From Pirellulales bacterium (GTDB lineage Bacteria > Planctomycetota > Planctomycetia > Pirellulales > JAICIG01), in the NCBI GenBank assembly GCA_025924495.1, contig JAICIG010000186.1, forward strand, positions 1-14,417: a stretch of DNA of 14,417 nt. The letters run 5' to 3'. The notes beneath the pieces were generated by a model, which saw only the letters and a list, made by a program, of their open reading frames with translations, was not told the origin of the DNA and searched no databases. Shown piece by piece: positions 6,624-13,980 of the stretch. Each line of letters opens with the position of its first letter. Position 1 is the first letter of the stretch. A program made the translations under genes and the position numbers.

Positions 6624-7959
6624 AAGAATGGACTGTCTCGGCCAGATGAGGCGCCGGCCGAGTGGAACGCAACGGCAACTCGGCTTCCGAGGGCTGCGGC
6701 TCGCACGTCGGCACCTGCATGCAATCCAGCGCGGTGAGCTGTCCCGACTGGTTCCACAACATGCCGTGACATTCAACGACATGTTCCGCATATTCCTGAT
6801 TGTTCTCGACCAGCACGCGATGGAGCTTGCGTAAGTTGTAGTGCGGCACCGCCGGATACAGATGGTGCGTCAGGTGAATATCCTGACCGTAAATGAACAT
6901 CGCCCAGCGAATGACTGGATTGCAGAAGATGACGCGGCTATTGGTCAGCTTCCCATCATCAGCATTGGCATGCTGATACAGATCGCGAAGCAGCATGTAG
7001 TAAGGGAAGCTCGTGAACAGCGGCAAGATCCAGAGCAGCCAGAAGTAGACGCCCCACTCGACGCCCGTCAGGGAATAAGCCCAGGCGAGCGAAGTCTCGA
7101 GCAACGTGATCCAACCGAGCCTAAATGCACTGGTGAACTTGCTGGAGTACACCGGTTTCATGTCGGACTGAAAGAACCAGTCGTCCGGCAGCAGATAGAT
7201 CGCCGCCACGGCAGCCGCCATCAAGAGCACCGGCGCCACCAGCAACTGCGTACGGGTGCCAAAATAGCTCAGAGAGCCGATGACGGCGACCATGATGGCC
7301 ACATAGGCCATGCCCAGCAGGCTCGTCAGGCGAAAGGGGCCGACGCGCCCGCGTGGGTTCTTATTGAGCGATTTCTGATACGGATTGATGCTGTTGCCAA
7401 GCGTGGTGATGTAAATGTTATCCCACATGTACCGCAACAAAGTCGGCGGCCAGAAGATGCGGGCGAAAAAATTCGAGACGAATTCCCCGCGAGTCATCGG
7501 AAACGAGTCCATCATGCGGGTCTTGCCCATATTGAGCAATTCCGGGTCGCGCTGCCAATCGTTCGTATATTCGTGGTGCCCCAGGTGGATCAGCCGGTAT
7601 TGAGCCGTCGTGCAAAACAAGGGGAACATGCATAAGACATCGGAGACCAATTCGTTCCAGAATCGATTTTTCAGCAGGATATAGTGCGCCCCCTCGTGCG
7701 CCAGCCCCGCGAAGCGATGTTGCACGGCCCCCACCAGCAACACGGCCAAACCGACCACGGGAATGTTCCAGGCCCATGACAATCCCCAGCTGCTGCGCAT
7801 GTGGCAGAAGCCCGCGGCCCCCACCAACACGGCAATCAGCGTGAGGTAGTCCGCCAGTAGATAGAAGAGGTTCGTGTAGTTATCCAGGTATCTCAGCGGC
7901 AGAATCAGCGCGTTGAGTTCGCGGCTATTCAGCGTCTTGCCCAGTTGTTTCGCTCGCAT
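6622..7959 (-). CDS. Membrane fatty acid desaturase family protein
   Basis: This 445-residue integral membrane protein has the di-iron histidine boxes of the fatty acid desaturase/hydroxylase superfamily: HEGAH at 88-92, HLGHH at 125-129, and HLTHH at 362-366, with an extra QH at 329-330. These ligate two irons that use O2 to introduce a double bond or hydroxyl into an acyl chain. Hydrophobic segments lie near 35-52, 66-82, 214-233, 238-256 and 303-320, placing the His boxes on the cytoplasmic face. DIHLTHHLYPAVPHYNL is typical of acyl-lipid desaturases. The last 40 residues are Pro-rich and look disordered. The start is ATG at 7959 with a weak ribosome binding site. The gene has its own leader and stands apart from its neighbours. 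Substrate and position of the double bond are unknown; a carotenoid or sphingolipid enzyme of the same fold is possible. Confidence 0.9.
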   Translation of the reverse strand: MRAKQLGKTLNSRELNALILPLRYLDNYTNLFYLLADYLTLIAVLVGAAGFCHMRSSWGLSWAWNIPVVGLAVLLVGAVQHRFAGLAHEGAHYILLKNRFWNELVSDVLCMFPLFCTTAQYRLIHLGHHEYTNDWQRDPELLNMGKTRMMDSFPMTRGEFVSNFFARIFWPPTLLRYMWDNIYITTLGNSINPYQKSLNKNPRGRVGPFRLTSLLGMAYVAIMVAVIGSLSYFGTRTQLLVAPVLLMAAAVAAIYLLPDDWFFQSDMKPVYSSKFTSAFRLGWITLLETSLAWAYSLTGVEWGVYFWLLWILPLFTSFPYYMLLRDLYQHANADDGKLTNSRVIFCNPVIRWAMFIYGQDIHLTHHLYPAVPHYNLRKLHRVLVENNQEYAEHVVECHGMLWNQSGQLTALDCMQVPTCEPQPSEAELPLRSTRPAPHLAETVHS

Positions 7960-8115
7960 CAGCAGTTACTCGCAAGTCCGTTTCATAGCGGCTGGACCGA
8001 TCCCGCCCCCGTGGCTTGCGCGAACGGGGTGCAGCAGAATTCAAAGGGCTATGGTTAACAGAAGGCCCGGATCTCGAATCGGCGGACAACCGTGCGGTCA
8101 GCCTAATCGGCAATG

Positions 8116-8142
8116 ACTACGCATACGATATACACTACGCAT
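8116..8142. repeat. 9-bp direct repeat pair around a putative -10 box
   Basis: ACTACGCAT occurs exactly at 8116-8124 and again at 8134-8142, 18 bp start to start. The putative -10 box of the desaturase promoter lies between them (8127-8132), so they could be a regulator binding site. Confidence 0.4.
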
Positions 8143-8156
8143 CCTAACAATGGCAA
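8127..8156 (-). promoter_or_regulatory. Candidate promoter for the desaturase gene
   Basis: The minus strand reads TTGCCA (8156-8151), 18 bp, then TATATC (8132-8127). These match 5 of 6 and 4 of 6 consensus positions. The resulting leader would be about 160 nt. Predicted by eye. Confidence 0.3.
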
Positions 8157-8267
8157 CCATGCGCCCCCCGGCTGCGCACCCCCTATGGGGAGGCAAGGCA
8201 CGCCGAACGTGGCCTCGGCCGTTTTTGCATCATCGGGCAATGCGACTGCAAGTCGTTAGCCTGAACT

Positions 8268-8311
8268 AAAAAAGCGCGACGCCTTCCCACGCTTTCGTGT
8301 GGCAAGGCGTC
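8268..8311 (-). terminator. Strong intrinsic terminator after the small secreted-protein gene
   Basis: GACGCCTT (8278-8285) pairs with AAGGCGTC (8304-8311). After a C/C mismatch, CCACGC pairs with GTGTGG (one G-T pair) around a TTTC loop. On the minus strand the stem is followed by GCGC and six Ts (8273-8268). It lies 70 bp after the stop at 8381 and separates that gene from the desaturase. Confidence 0.75.
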
Positions 8312-8380
8312 ACCCGGGCATTGCTCAGTTTTTTTTCGGCAAGGCCTCAGGAGCCAGCCCTCGAGGCGAGACCGAAACGA

Positions 8381-8707
8381 TCAGAACGTGTCGAGAATGA
8401 AGTGGTGGCCGTAGTGATAACGGCGATTCTGGGGATAGTAGTTTTGCCACTTCCTGTTGTAGACCGGAATCCGCATCTCGGGCGGATAGCGGTAGTACAG
8501 GCTCTCCGACGAGCGGTAATAGTCGGCGCTCCAGAAATTCTGCGGATAAAACACGTACGGATAATGGTAAAACCGCTCCCAATCCTGGGTGTTGTAGCTG
8601 TGGCCCCACTGGCGGTTGAAAGCCTGCTGGGCGCTTGCCTGCTCGGCGGGCATCGCGGCCCAGAGCGCTGTGGCGCATAGCAAAGCCATAGTGATCCGGC
8701 GGATCAT
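8381..8707 (-). CDS. Small secreted tyrosine-rich protein of unknown function
   Basis: The 108-residue product has a clear signal peptide: MIRR, a hydrophobic core MALLCATALWAAM, and a probable cleavage after ASA (residue 26). The predicted mature part of 82 residues contains 15 tyrosines and 4 tryptophans, with paired YY at 63-64, 71-72 and 90-91, and a YPQN motif twice (54-57, 91-94). There are no cysteines after cleavage. The start at 8707 is fixed by GAGGGGGG 5 nt upstream; the frame stays open for 60 codons further upstream, but that part is Arg/Ala/Pro-rich and precedes the signal peptide. The gene has its own strong terminator and is probably monocistronic. I recall similar short secreted proteins in planctomycete genomes but know no function. 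An envelope or extracellular matrix role is a guess. Confidence 0.75.
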   Translation of the reverse strand: MIRRITMALLCATALWAAMPAEQASAQQAFNRQWGHSYNTQDWERFYHYPYVFYPQNFWSADYYRSSESLYYRYPPEMRIPVYNRKWQNYYPQNRRYHYGHHFILDTF

Positions 8708-8712
8708 GAATT

Positions 8713-8720
8713 CCCCCCTC
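8713..8720 (-). promoter_or_regulatory. Ribosome binding site that decides the start of the small secreted protein
   Basis: The minus strand reads GAGGGGGG with 5 nt to the ATG at 8707. It sets the start directly before a signal peptide and excludes the longer reading frame. Confidence 0.65.
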
Positions 8721-8956
8721 ACAGAACAGGCGTGGTACGGGTGCAAAGCAGAAGTCGTTCTCGGTGCGGACCGGAGCGACGCGGGCAAGGCTAGGGTCGG
8801 TTCAATGCCTGGTTGGGCCCGGCGGAAAGCGGCACTCGCCTCCTCCCGGACGGGGGCGCGGCATTTCTGCCGCGAAAACCTCGGCATTTACTGCATCGGC
8901 AAGCCGGCCATCGGGCATTGAGGGAATATCCCGTACAGCCGCTATACGCCTTAAAA

Positions 8957-9739
8957 CTATTTCGGCAATTTGCCTTCGGCGAGTTCCCGGTCCCATTCTT
9001 CCATCAACGGCCAATCGATGGCGCAAGTGCCAAAATCGGCCATGTGCAGGTAACTCTCGAGCCGTGCGATCGTGCGGTCGAGCAGCAAGTCGTCCTTGCG
9101 GAAGATAGGGCCGTGACTGGGCAATAGCCACTCCACGTTGCTGGCCCGGATGCGGCGCAGCGACTTAATGAAGGCCGGGATATTGCTGCCATGATGGGCG
9201 TCGATCGCCCCCACGCAGCCATCGCGATAAATGTTGTCGCCGCTGAACAACAGATTATCCAGGCGAAACGACAACTGACTGTCCGTGTGTCCAGGCGTGT
9301 GCCAGACTTCCAGTTCCAGGCCGCCAACTTGAATCGTGTCGCCGTCGTCGACAAAAGCGTCGATCTTCACCGCCGGCATATCGAGATGAATATTTTGCGC
9401 GGTCACCTCGGCAAACGTTTTGATCCGGTCGCCGGCGGCCAGCGGTTCGGCCGCCAGCGGATGGCCGGTGACGGGCGCCTTGAGCAATTGCTTGGCTTTG
9501 GCCAGCCCTTGAATATGGTCGACGTCGGCGTGCGTTGCGATCAGGGTCTTGCAGTTCGACAATGGAAAATCGAGCTGCCGCACCATCTCCACGATTTCTT
9601 CGACGGTTTCGTCAAAACCGATGTCGATCAACAACCACTCGGGACCGTCGAAAACCAGGTAGACATTACAACCCAGACGTTCTCCGGCCTGGTAATTGAC
9701 TTCAATGACATGGGGGAAGACGGGCTTCCGCTCCAACAT
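8957..9739 (-). CDS. Metallo-beta-lactamase-fold metallohydrolase
   Basis: This 260-residue cytoplasmic-looking protein has the MBL-fold motifs in order: THADVDH at 69-75, where the canonical H-x-H-x-D-H reads H-x-D-x-D-H (His70, Asp72, Asp74, His75); the PGHTDSQ motif with His151; the bridging Asp168 (LFSGDNIY); and His209 (LLPSHGPIF). The Asp in place of the second His occurs in other MBL subfamilies and still allows a metal site. The N-terminal part ([18 protein letters not shown]) is the usual first strand pair. The glyoxalase II/sulfur dioxygenase/quorum-lactonase group is the closest general fold match; the substrate is unknown. The ATG has GGAAGGA about 8 nt upstream. It follows the SDR gene after a 157-bp gap, so it may have its own promoter. 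Confidence 0.88.
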   Translation of the reverse strand: MLERKPVFPHVIEVNYQAGERLGCNVYLVFDGPEWLLIDIGFDETVEEIVEMVRQLDFPLSNCKTLIATHADVDHIQGLAKAKQLLKAPVTGHPLAAEPLAAGDRIKTFAEVTAQNIHLDMPAVKIDAFVDDGDTIQVGGLELEVWHTPGHTDSQLSFRLDNLLFSGDNIYRDGCVGAIDAHHGSNIPAFIKSLRRIRASNVEWLLPSHGPIFRKDDLLLDRTIARLESYLHMADFGTCAIDWPLMEEWDRELAEGKLPK

Positions 9740-9896
9740 AGTCCGATCCTTCCCTTGACTGGCTCATCCGGCGATCGCCTGGCATGCGGCTGGGTCCTGT
9801 CGCCGAGACGCTGAGATTTTAGGTTGCCCGTCTCGCGACGACAAGAAGCGGGGCGCAAGCGGCAAATTCGGAGGCGTCGCCACTGATCGCGCCAAG

Positions 9897-10784
9897 TCAG
9901 CCGGCGCCATGATCGGCCGCCTTTTCAGCCGCCACAATGGCGGCCAAGCCTTCTCGATACGAAGGGTACGCCAGCGAGACTTGCAATTCCGCGAGCATCC
10001 GCGCGTTGCAGATCCGCTTGTCGGCCGCAGCTCGTGCTGCGCGAGAGTCTTCCGTGCCGGGTTGCAAGAAATGAGGCGGGGGCACGCCAAGCAAGCGCGC
10101 CAGTTCGGCGTAATATTCTTGCCGACGAACAGGGCGCCCGTCGGAGACAAGATAGCGACGAGGCAAATCAACCGCCGCGCCGGCGGCGGTTAGAACAACG
10201 CTCGCCGCATCGTCAACGTGAATGAGATTGAGAAAGCCAGCCGTCGGAACGGCAATCGGTTCGCCCGCCAACAGCGGCGCCCGGTTCGGAATGCGACCAG
10301 GACCATAAATGCCCGCCAATCGCAGAATGACGCTTTCGCGCGAAAGCGGATGGCCCCACAGTAGCTCTTCCGCCGCGAGACTCGCCGTGCCTCCCGGTCG
10401 CGAAGGCTGGCAGGGCGAATCCTCATCGACCCACTCTCCTGCGAAATCGCCGTAGACGCCCGTAGAACTAATGTAGATCAAGCGATTTTCGCCGCGCGGC
10501 AGTGCATCGAGCACGTTGCGCAGCCCTGCAACGTAGACCTCTTCGATTGCCTGACCGGACGAGCGATCGTAACCGACCGCGAATAAAACCGTGTCAACGA
10601 CGGGTAAGCCGCAGAGCGTCTCGCGCCGCGTTACGTCGGCCACGAGCGGCTGCAGTCCTTCTGCGGCCAAACGGTCAGCCCGGTTGGCGCTGCGCGTGAC
10701 GACATGCACAACGTCGCCGGCTTGCCGCCAACGGCGGGCGACGCGAAGGCCCAGGTAACCGCAGCCAAAAATGAGTTTCGCCAT
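9897..10784 (-). CDS. Atypical SDR / NAD(P)-binding epimerase-like protein (YeeZ-like)
   Basis: This 295-residue protein has a Rossmann nucleotide-binding motif GCGYLG at 7-12 and the extended-SDR segments VDTVLFAVGYD, IYISSTGVYGD (103-113) and RLAGIYGPGR (155-164). The C-terminal half (LNLIHVDDAA, then YLVSDGRPVRRQEYYAELARLLG) is like that of nucleotide-sugar epimerases. The usual catalytic Y-x3-K is not visible: the segment after the active-site Ser/Thr reads RPGGTASLAAEELL. Members lacking it are classed as atypical SDRs, which may bind NAD(P) without ordinary redox activity. The ATG has GAGG about 9 nt upstream, 11 bp after the ruvX stop, so the two genes are cotranscribed. Substrate unknown; a link to the nucleotide-sugar genes upstream is possible but unproven. 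Confidence 0.85.
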   Translation of the reverse strand: MAKLIFGCGYLGLRVARRWRQAGDVVHVVTRSANRADRLAAEGLQPLVADVTRRETLCGLPVVDTVLFAVGYDRSSGQAIEEVYVAGLRNVLDALPRGENRLIYISSTGVYGDFAGEWVDEDSPCQPSRPGGTASLAAEELLWGHPLSRESVILRLAGIYGPGRIPNRAPLLAGEPIAVPTAGFLNLIHVDDAASVVLTAAGAAVDLPRRYLVSDGRPVRRQEYYAELARLLGVPPPHFLQPGTEDSRAARAAADKRICNARMLAELQVSLAYPSYREGLAAIVAAEKAADHGAG

Positions 10785-10795
10785 AGGCGTCTGCC

Positions 10796-11266
10796 TCAGC
10801 CGTCCAAAGCTCCGGGGGAGCGCTGACCGCGGCCGCCCGATTCCAAGTAAGCGGTCAACATGATCTGCGCGGCGAGCATGTCGAGCCGCTGTTTGCGTTG
10901 CTTCTTGGTCAGCTTTGCCGCGCCGAGAAACTGCTCGGCCTCGCTGGAAGTGAATCGCTCATCAAAATATTCCACGGGGAGCTCCGTTGTTTCGGAAAGC
11001 CACTGGCCGAATTGTCTGGCCTGAAGGGATTTCTGGCTCTCCTCTCCGCTTAAATGCACCGGCAATCCGACGACAAAGCCCACGATCGCCTCTTCTGCAA
11101 CCAGGCGTTTGAAACGGTCTGCGTCGGCGCGCTGGTCGCCGCGCTGATAGTTTTCATAAGGACTGGCGAGCGAGCGTCGCGAATCGGTCAGCGCGATGCC
11201 GATCCGCACCGTGCCAAAGTCGATGCCGGCCAATCGGCCGGGCGGAAGTGCGCCAATTTCGCTCAC
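10796..11266 (-). CDS. ruvX: RuvX/YqgF family Holliday-junction resolvase-like nuclease
   Basis: RuvX (YqgF) has an RNase H-like fold and is implicated in 16S rRNA 5'-end maturation (as YqgF in E. coli) and in Holliday-junction resolution. The 156-residue protein has the first strand motif GIDFGTVRIGIALTD (14-28) with catalytic Asp16, the VVGLPVHLSG segment (65-74), FDERFTS (101-107) with Glu103, and KQRLDMLAAQIML (125-137) with Asp129. These are the expected acidic residues. The N-terminus is about 10 residues longer than usual and the start codon is GTG, with AGGA about 11 nt upstream. It lies 40 bp after the guanylyltransferase and 11 bp before the SDR gene. This housekeeping gene has no obvious functional tie to its neighbours. 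Confidence 0.93.
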   Translation of the reverse strand: MSEIGALPPGRLAGIDFGTVRIGIALTDSRRSLASPYENYQRGDQRADADRFKRLVAEEAIVGFVVGLPVHLSGEESQKSLQARQFGQWLSETTELPVEYFDERFTSSEAEQFLGAAKLTKKQRKQRLDMLAAQIMLTAYLESGGRGQRSPGALDG

Positions 11267-11306
11267 GCTTTACTTGATCCTGACAAGAATGAATCGCAGC
11301 GCCGGT

Positions 11307-12392
11307 TTAAAGATATTCTCTCCAGCCCTTCTCCTGAAGGATCTTCACGACCTGGCGGATCGACTCTTCATCGTGCTTGTTAGCGACCAATGTCGCGTCG
11401 GGCGTGTGCACGACGACGCAATCTTCAAGGCCTAACGTTACGATCAAGTGATCCTGAGGACCGCGGACAATTGTGCCGCGAGTCTTGACGCCGACATGCT
11501 TGGCCAACACCGTATTGCCGTCGGCATCGGCGCCGTGCAGGCGGGCTAGCGCTTGCCAACTGCCGACGTCGTCCCACTCGTACGGCGCTTCGATCACCAC
11601 GATATCTTGGGCGTGCTCCATCACGGCAAAATCGATGGATACGCCTTGAATTGCCTCGAACTCTCGCTCGAGCTCCATTTCGAATTGCGGAGTCTCATAG
11701 GCGGCGGCGATGCGTTCGAGATGGGCATACATCACCGGCTGATGCTCCGCCAAGGCCTGCATGATAGTGGCGGCCTTCCACACGAAGATGCCCGAGTTCC
11801 AGTAAAAATTTCCTGCATCGAGGTATTGCCGCGCCACCTCGGCCTTGGGCTTCTCGCGAAACTGTCGCACTCGATAAGCCGCTGGACGGCCAGGCTCCGG
11901 AACATCGAGCCGTTCGCCGCGTTCGATGTAACCGAAAATCTCCGCCGGATACGTCGGCTTAATTCCGAAGGTGGCGATGCGGCCGGGATGGGAGTCGACG
12001 AGCGAGGCGGCAAACAGAATTGCATCCTGAAATGCGTCATCCGGGCCGATCACATGGTCGGCAGGCATGACGACCATGGTCGCGTCGGGATCGTGCCGGC
12101 TCACGCAAATGGCCGCCAGGCCAATACACGGCGCCGTGTCGCGCTTATGCGGTTCTCCGAGGATGGCGGCGGGCGGCAACTCCGGCAACTGCTCGGCCAT
12201 CGCCGAAGCGAGCTTGACATTCGTGGCGATCAGCACGCGCTCCGGCGGCGCCAGGTCTCCCAAGCGGTCGACAGTGGCCTGAATCATCGAGCGATCGCCA
12301 AACAGCTTCAGCAACTGTTTGGGCCGCAAATCGCGGCTTTCCGGCCAGAATCGCGTGCCTGATCCGCCCGCCATGATGACGGCATGTAGCAT
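11307..12392 (-). CDS. Mannose-1-phosphate guanylyltransferase (short, single-domain form)
   Basis: The enzyme makes GDP-mannose from GTP and mannose 1-phosphate, a precursor of surface polysaccharides and glycolipids. The 361-residue protein has the nucleotidyltransferase motif AGGSGTRFWPESR (8-20) followed by PKQLL (24-28), and EPHKRDTAPCIGLAA (80-94), where most relatives have RNTA. VMPADHV carries the metal-binding Asp112; FREKP is at 178-182 and NSGIF at 199-203, with SIDFAVMEHA further on. The C-terminal phosphomannose isomerase domain found in long ManC/AlgA proteins is absent, so it is the short GMP form. The ATG has AAAGGA 5 nt upstream. A heptamer repeat tract ends 4 nt before that site. 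It is followed by ruvX after 40 bp. A GDP-heptose or similar specificity cannot be excluded. Confidence 0.92.
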   Translation of the reverse strand: MLHAVIMAGGSGTRFWPESRDLRPKQLLKLFGDRSMIQATVDRLGDLAPPERVLIATNVKLASAMAEQLPELPPAAILGEPHKRDTAPCIGLAAICVSRHDPDATMVVMPADHVIGPDDAFQDAILFAASLVDSHPGRIATFGIKPTYPAEIFGYIERGERLDVPEPGRPAAYRVRQFREKPKAEVARQYLDAGNFYWNSGIFVWKAATIMQALAEHQPVMYAHLERIAAAYETPQFEMELEREFEAIQGVSIDFAVMEHAQDIVVIEAPYEWDDVGSWQALARLHGADADGNTVLAKHVGVKTRGTIVRGPQDHLIVTLGLEDCVVVHTPDATLVANKHDEESIRQVVKILQEKGWREYL

Positions 12393-12407
12393 GAAAGTCC
12401 TTTAAAT

Positions 12408-12484
12408 CAGTAGACAGTAGGCAGTAGGCAGTAGACGGTAGACGGTAGACGGTAGACGGTAGACGGTAGACGGTAGACGGTAGA
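12408..12484. repeat. Tandem heptamer array (11 units) in the leader of the guanylyltransferase gene
   Basis: Eleven consecutive 7-bp units are present. Seven are identical CGGTAGA (12436-12484) and four at the left are variants CAGTAGA or CAGTAGG (12408-12435). On the coding (minus) strand the unit reads TCTACCG or TCTACTG/CCTACTG. The unit is not a multiple of 3, and the array lies between genes. It ends 4 nt before the AAAGGA ribosome binding site of the downstream gene. The flank at 12485-12555 has an imperfect continuation (CAGGCAGATGGCAGG) and a loose GCAGGC/GCCTGC inverted pair. Such arrays are known to change copy number by slippage. Confidence 0.9.
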
Positions 12485-12555
12485 CAGGCAGATGGCAGGC
12501 GGCGGGTCGGAAAGAGAGCCTGCTGCTACCAATCCCAACCAACCGCCGATCCCGA

Positions 12556-13980
12556 TCACTCTGCAAAATAGGTTGGCTTCTCAATCCGCATTCCACGCTT
12601 GATTTTGGCGGCCAGTTCCGCGGCGTCCAGCGCAAATAAGGGGCTGATCTCAACGTCTATTCCGGGCGCGACCTCGACGCCGGCCTCGCGCAACCAGCGG
12701 GCGTAGAGCGCAGACATTTGCGCTTTGACCAACTCGGGAGAATCGCGGCTGGCGCCGGGCTCATTCTTCAGGGGCGCGAAATTCGCCGCTTCGTCGATTT
12801 CGACCACGATCGAATGCTTCGCAAAAGGCAGAAGATCGAAGATGAACTGCTCGAACTTGATGGCATTCGGCGCTTCGGGCTCGACCAACCGACCGGCGGC
12901 ATCGAGATAAGGGACCTTCTTGCGCGCAAGATGGAACGGCAATTCGTTTCCTTCGCCGCTTAGCCGCTCGATCAAAGCGACGTCGAAGACGTGCACTGCA
13001 ATGTTGCCGGCCCAAAGCTTGAGCGAACCATCGGGCAAGCGCTGTTCGGCCGCGTCATCCGGCAGATCGCTATATTCAATGATCCGCACTCGACCGTCGA
13101 TCGCCACCACATTGCCGACTCGGTCGGTCGGCGTGCGCTTGGCCACGACTTGCGTCGACAATTCCGATCCCGAAAGCAAGTGCGCGCCAATGAATTCTGG
13201 ATCGCAAACCGACACGAGGGGGTTGTCCACCTGCATGTAAAACAACTGCTCGATGTCGCGGCGTCGCAAGTCATCCAGCGCTCCGCTGCCCCGCAGCGCC
13301 GCCAGCATGCCGCCGTGCCCATCAGGGCTGAGCGCCAACTCGCACGGCCCGGCTAACAAGATTCGCCCCGATTCGGCGTCGACCGCCGGCATCGTCCCCT
13401 GGCAGAAAACCTTGAGCTGTTCCGCCGGCAGACCGAACCGCTCGTGCGATTCGAGAAACTGAATCGTTTCTTCGTGCGTCGCCGGGCTCGTCATCACGTA
13501 CAGCGGCATGCGCGCGCCGTAGCGGCGGCCGACTGCCAGCACCTTCTCCAGCAGAATCTGAAACAACGTGGCCTGGGAAACCGGCCCGATCGGATAGAGT
13601 CCCTTCGGATGCTCGAACCCAAGCCGGGTCCCCTGCCCTCCCGCAACGATCACCACGCCCACCCGGCTTGAGCGCAGCGCACTTTCGCCGCGGAGGCGCG
13701 CTTCGGCTGGCGAGAAAGTTTGCCCTTCGCCGGAGAGCCGCACTGCCGGCGGACCGACCGCGCGACGGGCCAGCGCCCCCCAATCCTCTTCTTCGCGCCG
13801 CCCGTGCAGCAAGCGCTCGATGCGTGCCAGATCGACGGTGCGGACTTGCTCGGCTAAGTGCTCGCGTTCGTCGGGCGAGAGCGCATCCCAGGAAGCCAGC
13901 AGGTGCTGCTGGCCATGCGGTTCCAAGCTAGCCAGCAGGTTTTCGCGGGTTGTGGCCTGGGAAGCTGGCGGACGGCTCAT
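12556..13980 (-). CDS. Eukaryote-type UDP-N-acetylhexosamine / UDP-sugar pyrophosphorylase
   Basis: This 474-residue protein belongs to the UDPGP family (UAP1/AGX type), which makes UDP-GlcNAc or UDP-GalNAc (or UDP-sugars) from UTP and the sugar 1-phosphate. Signatures in order are VAGGQGTRLGFEHPKG (112-127, uridine and pyrophosphate binding), SPDGHGGMLAAL (218-229), MQVDNPL (249-255), IEYSDLP (301-307), GNIAVHVF (325-332), FEQFIFDLLPF (376-386) and NFAPLKN (400-406). They match the human enzyme's pattern. It lacks the hexapeptide-repeat acetyltransferase domain of bacterial GlmU. Its ATG overlaps the stop of the upstream MBL gene as ATGA, so the two are translationally coupled. UDP-GlcNAc would feed peptidoglycan, lipid A or exopolysaccharide; the exact sugar is not certain from sequence. 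Confidence 0.9.
   Translation of the reverse strand: MSRPPASQATTRENLLASLEPHGQQHLLASWDALSPDEREHLAEQVRTVDLARIERLLHGRREEEDWGALARRAVGPPAVRLSGEGQTFSPAEARLRGESALRSSRVGVVIVAGGQGTRLGFEHPKGLYPIGPVSQATLFQILLEKVLAVGRRYGARMPLYVMTSPATHEETIQFLESHERFGLPAEQLKVFCQGTMPAVDAESGRILLAGPCELALSPDGHGGMLAALRGSGALDDLRRRDIEQLFYMQVDNPLVSVCDPEFIGAHLLSGSELSTQVVAKRTPTDRVGNVVAIDGRVRIIEYSDLPDDAAEQRLPDGSLKLWAGNIAVHVFDVALIERLSGEGNELPFHLARKKVPYLDAAGRLVEPEAPNAIKFEQFIFDLLPFAKHSIVVEIDEAANFAPLKNEPGASRDSPELVKAQMSALYARWLREAGVEVAPGIDVEISPLFALDAAELAAKIKRGMRIEKPTYFAE

Larger units (their letters stand above)
7960..8380. other. Intergenic region upstream of the desaturase
   Basis: About 420 bp without a supportable protein gene. It contains a candidate desaturase promoter with flanking direct repeats (8116-8156), a short CCCC-TAT-GGGG hairpin at 8180-8190, and the intrinsic terminator of the upstream small gene (8268-8311). 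The remaining sequence shows nothing I recognise. Confidence 0.6.

Noticed and set aside
8202..8226. Plus-strand hairpin GCCGA/TCGGC followed by five Ts
   Set aside because: Only a 5-bp stem with an 8-nt loop, and no plus-strand gene upstream that it would end.
8329..8336. T8 run as the plus-strand tail of the 8278-8311 hairpin
   Set aside because: The run is 17 nt away from the stem, too far for a standard terminator. The minus-strand T-run is much closer.
8381..8887. Longer version of the small secreted protein (168 codons)
   Set aside because: The extra N-terminal 60 residues precede a clear signal peptide with a strong ribosome binding site, and are Arg/Ala/Pro-rich like non-coding GC-rich DNA.
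9191..9814. Plus-strand open frame of 207 codons opposite the MBL gene
   Set aside because: Antisense shadow; the minus-strand frame carries all metal-binding motifs.
11553..12362. Plus-strand open frame opposite the guanylyltransferase gene
   Set aside because: Antisense shadow of a gene with clear family motifs.
12408..12484. CRISPR array
   Set aside because: The units are 7 bp and directly contiguous, with no spacers and no cas genes nearby.
12402..12653. Reading frame through the heptamer array giving a periodic VYRLPST-like peptide
   Set aside because: The periodicity only reflects the 7-bp DNA repeat (three units per seven codons). The frame overlaps the end of the pyrophosphorylase gene.
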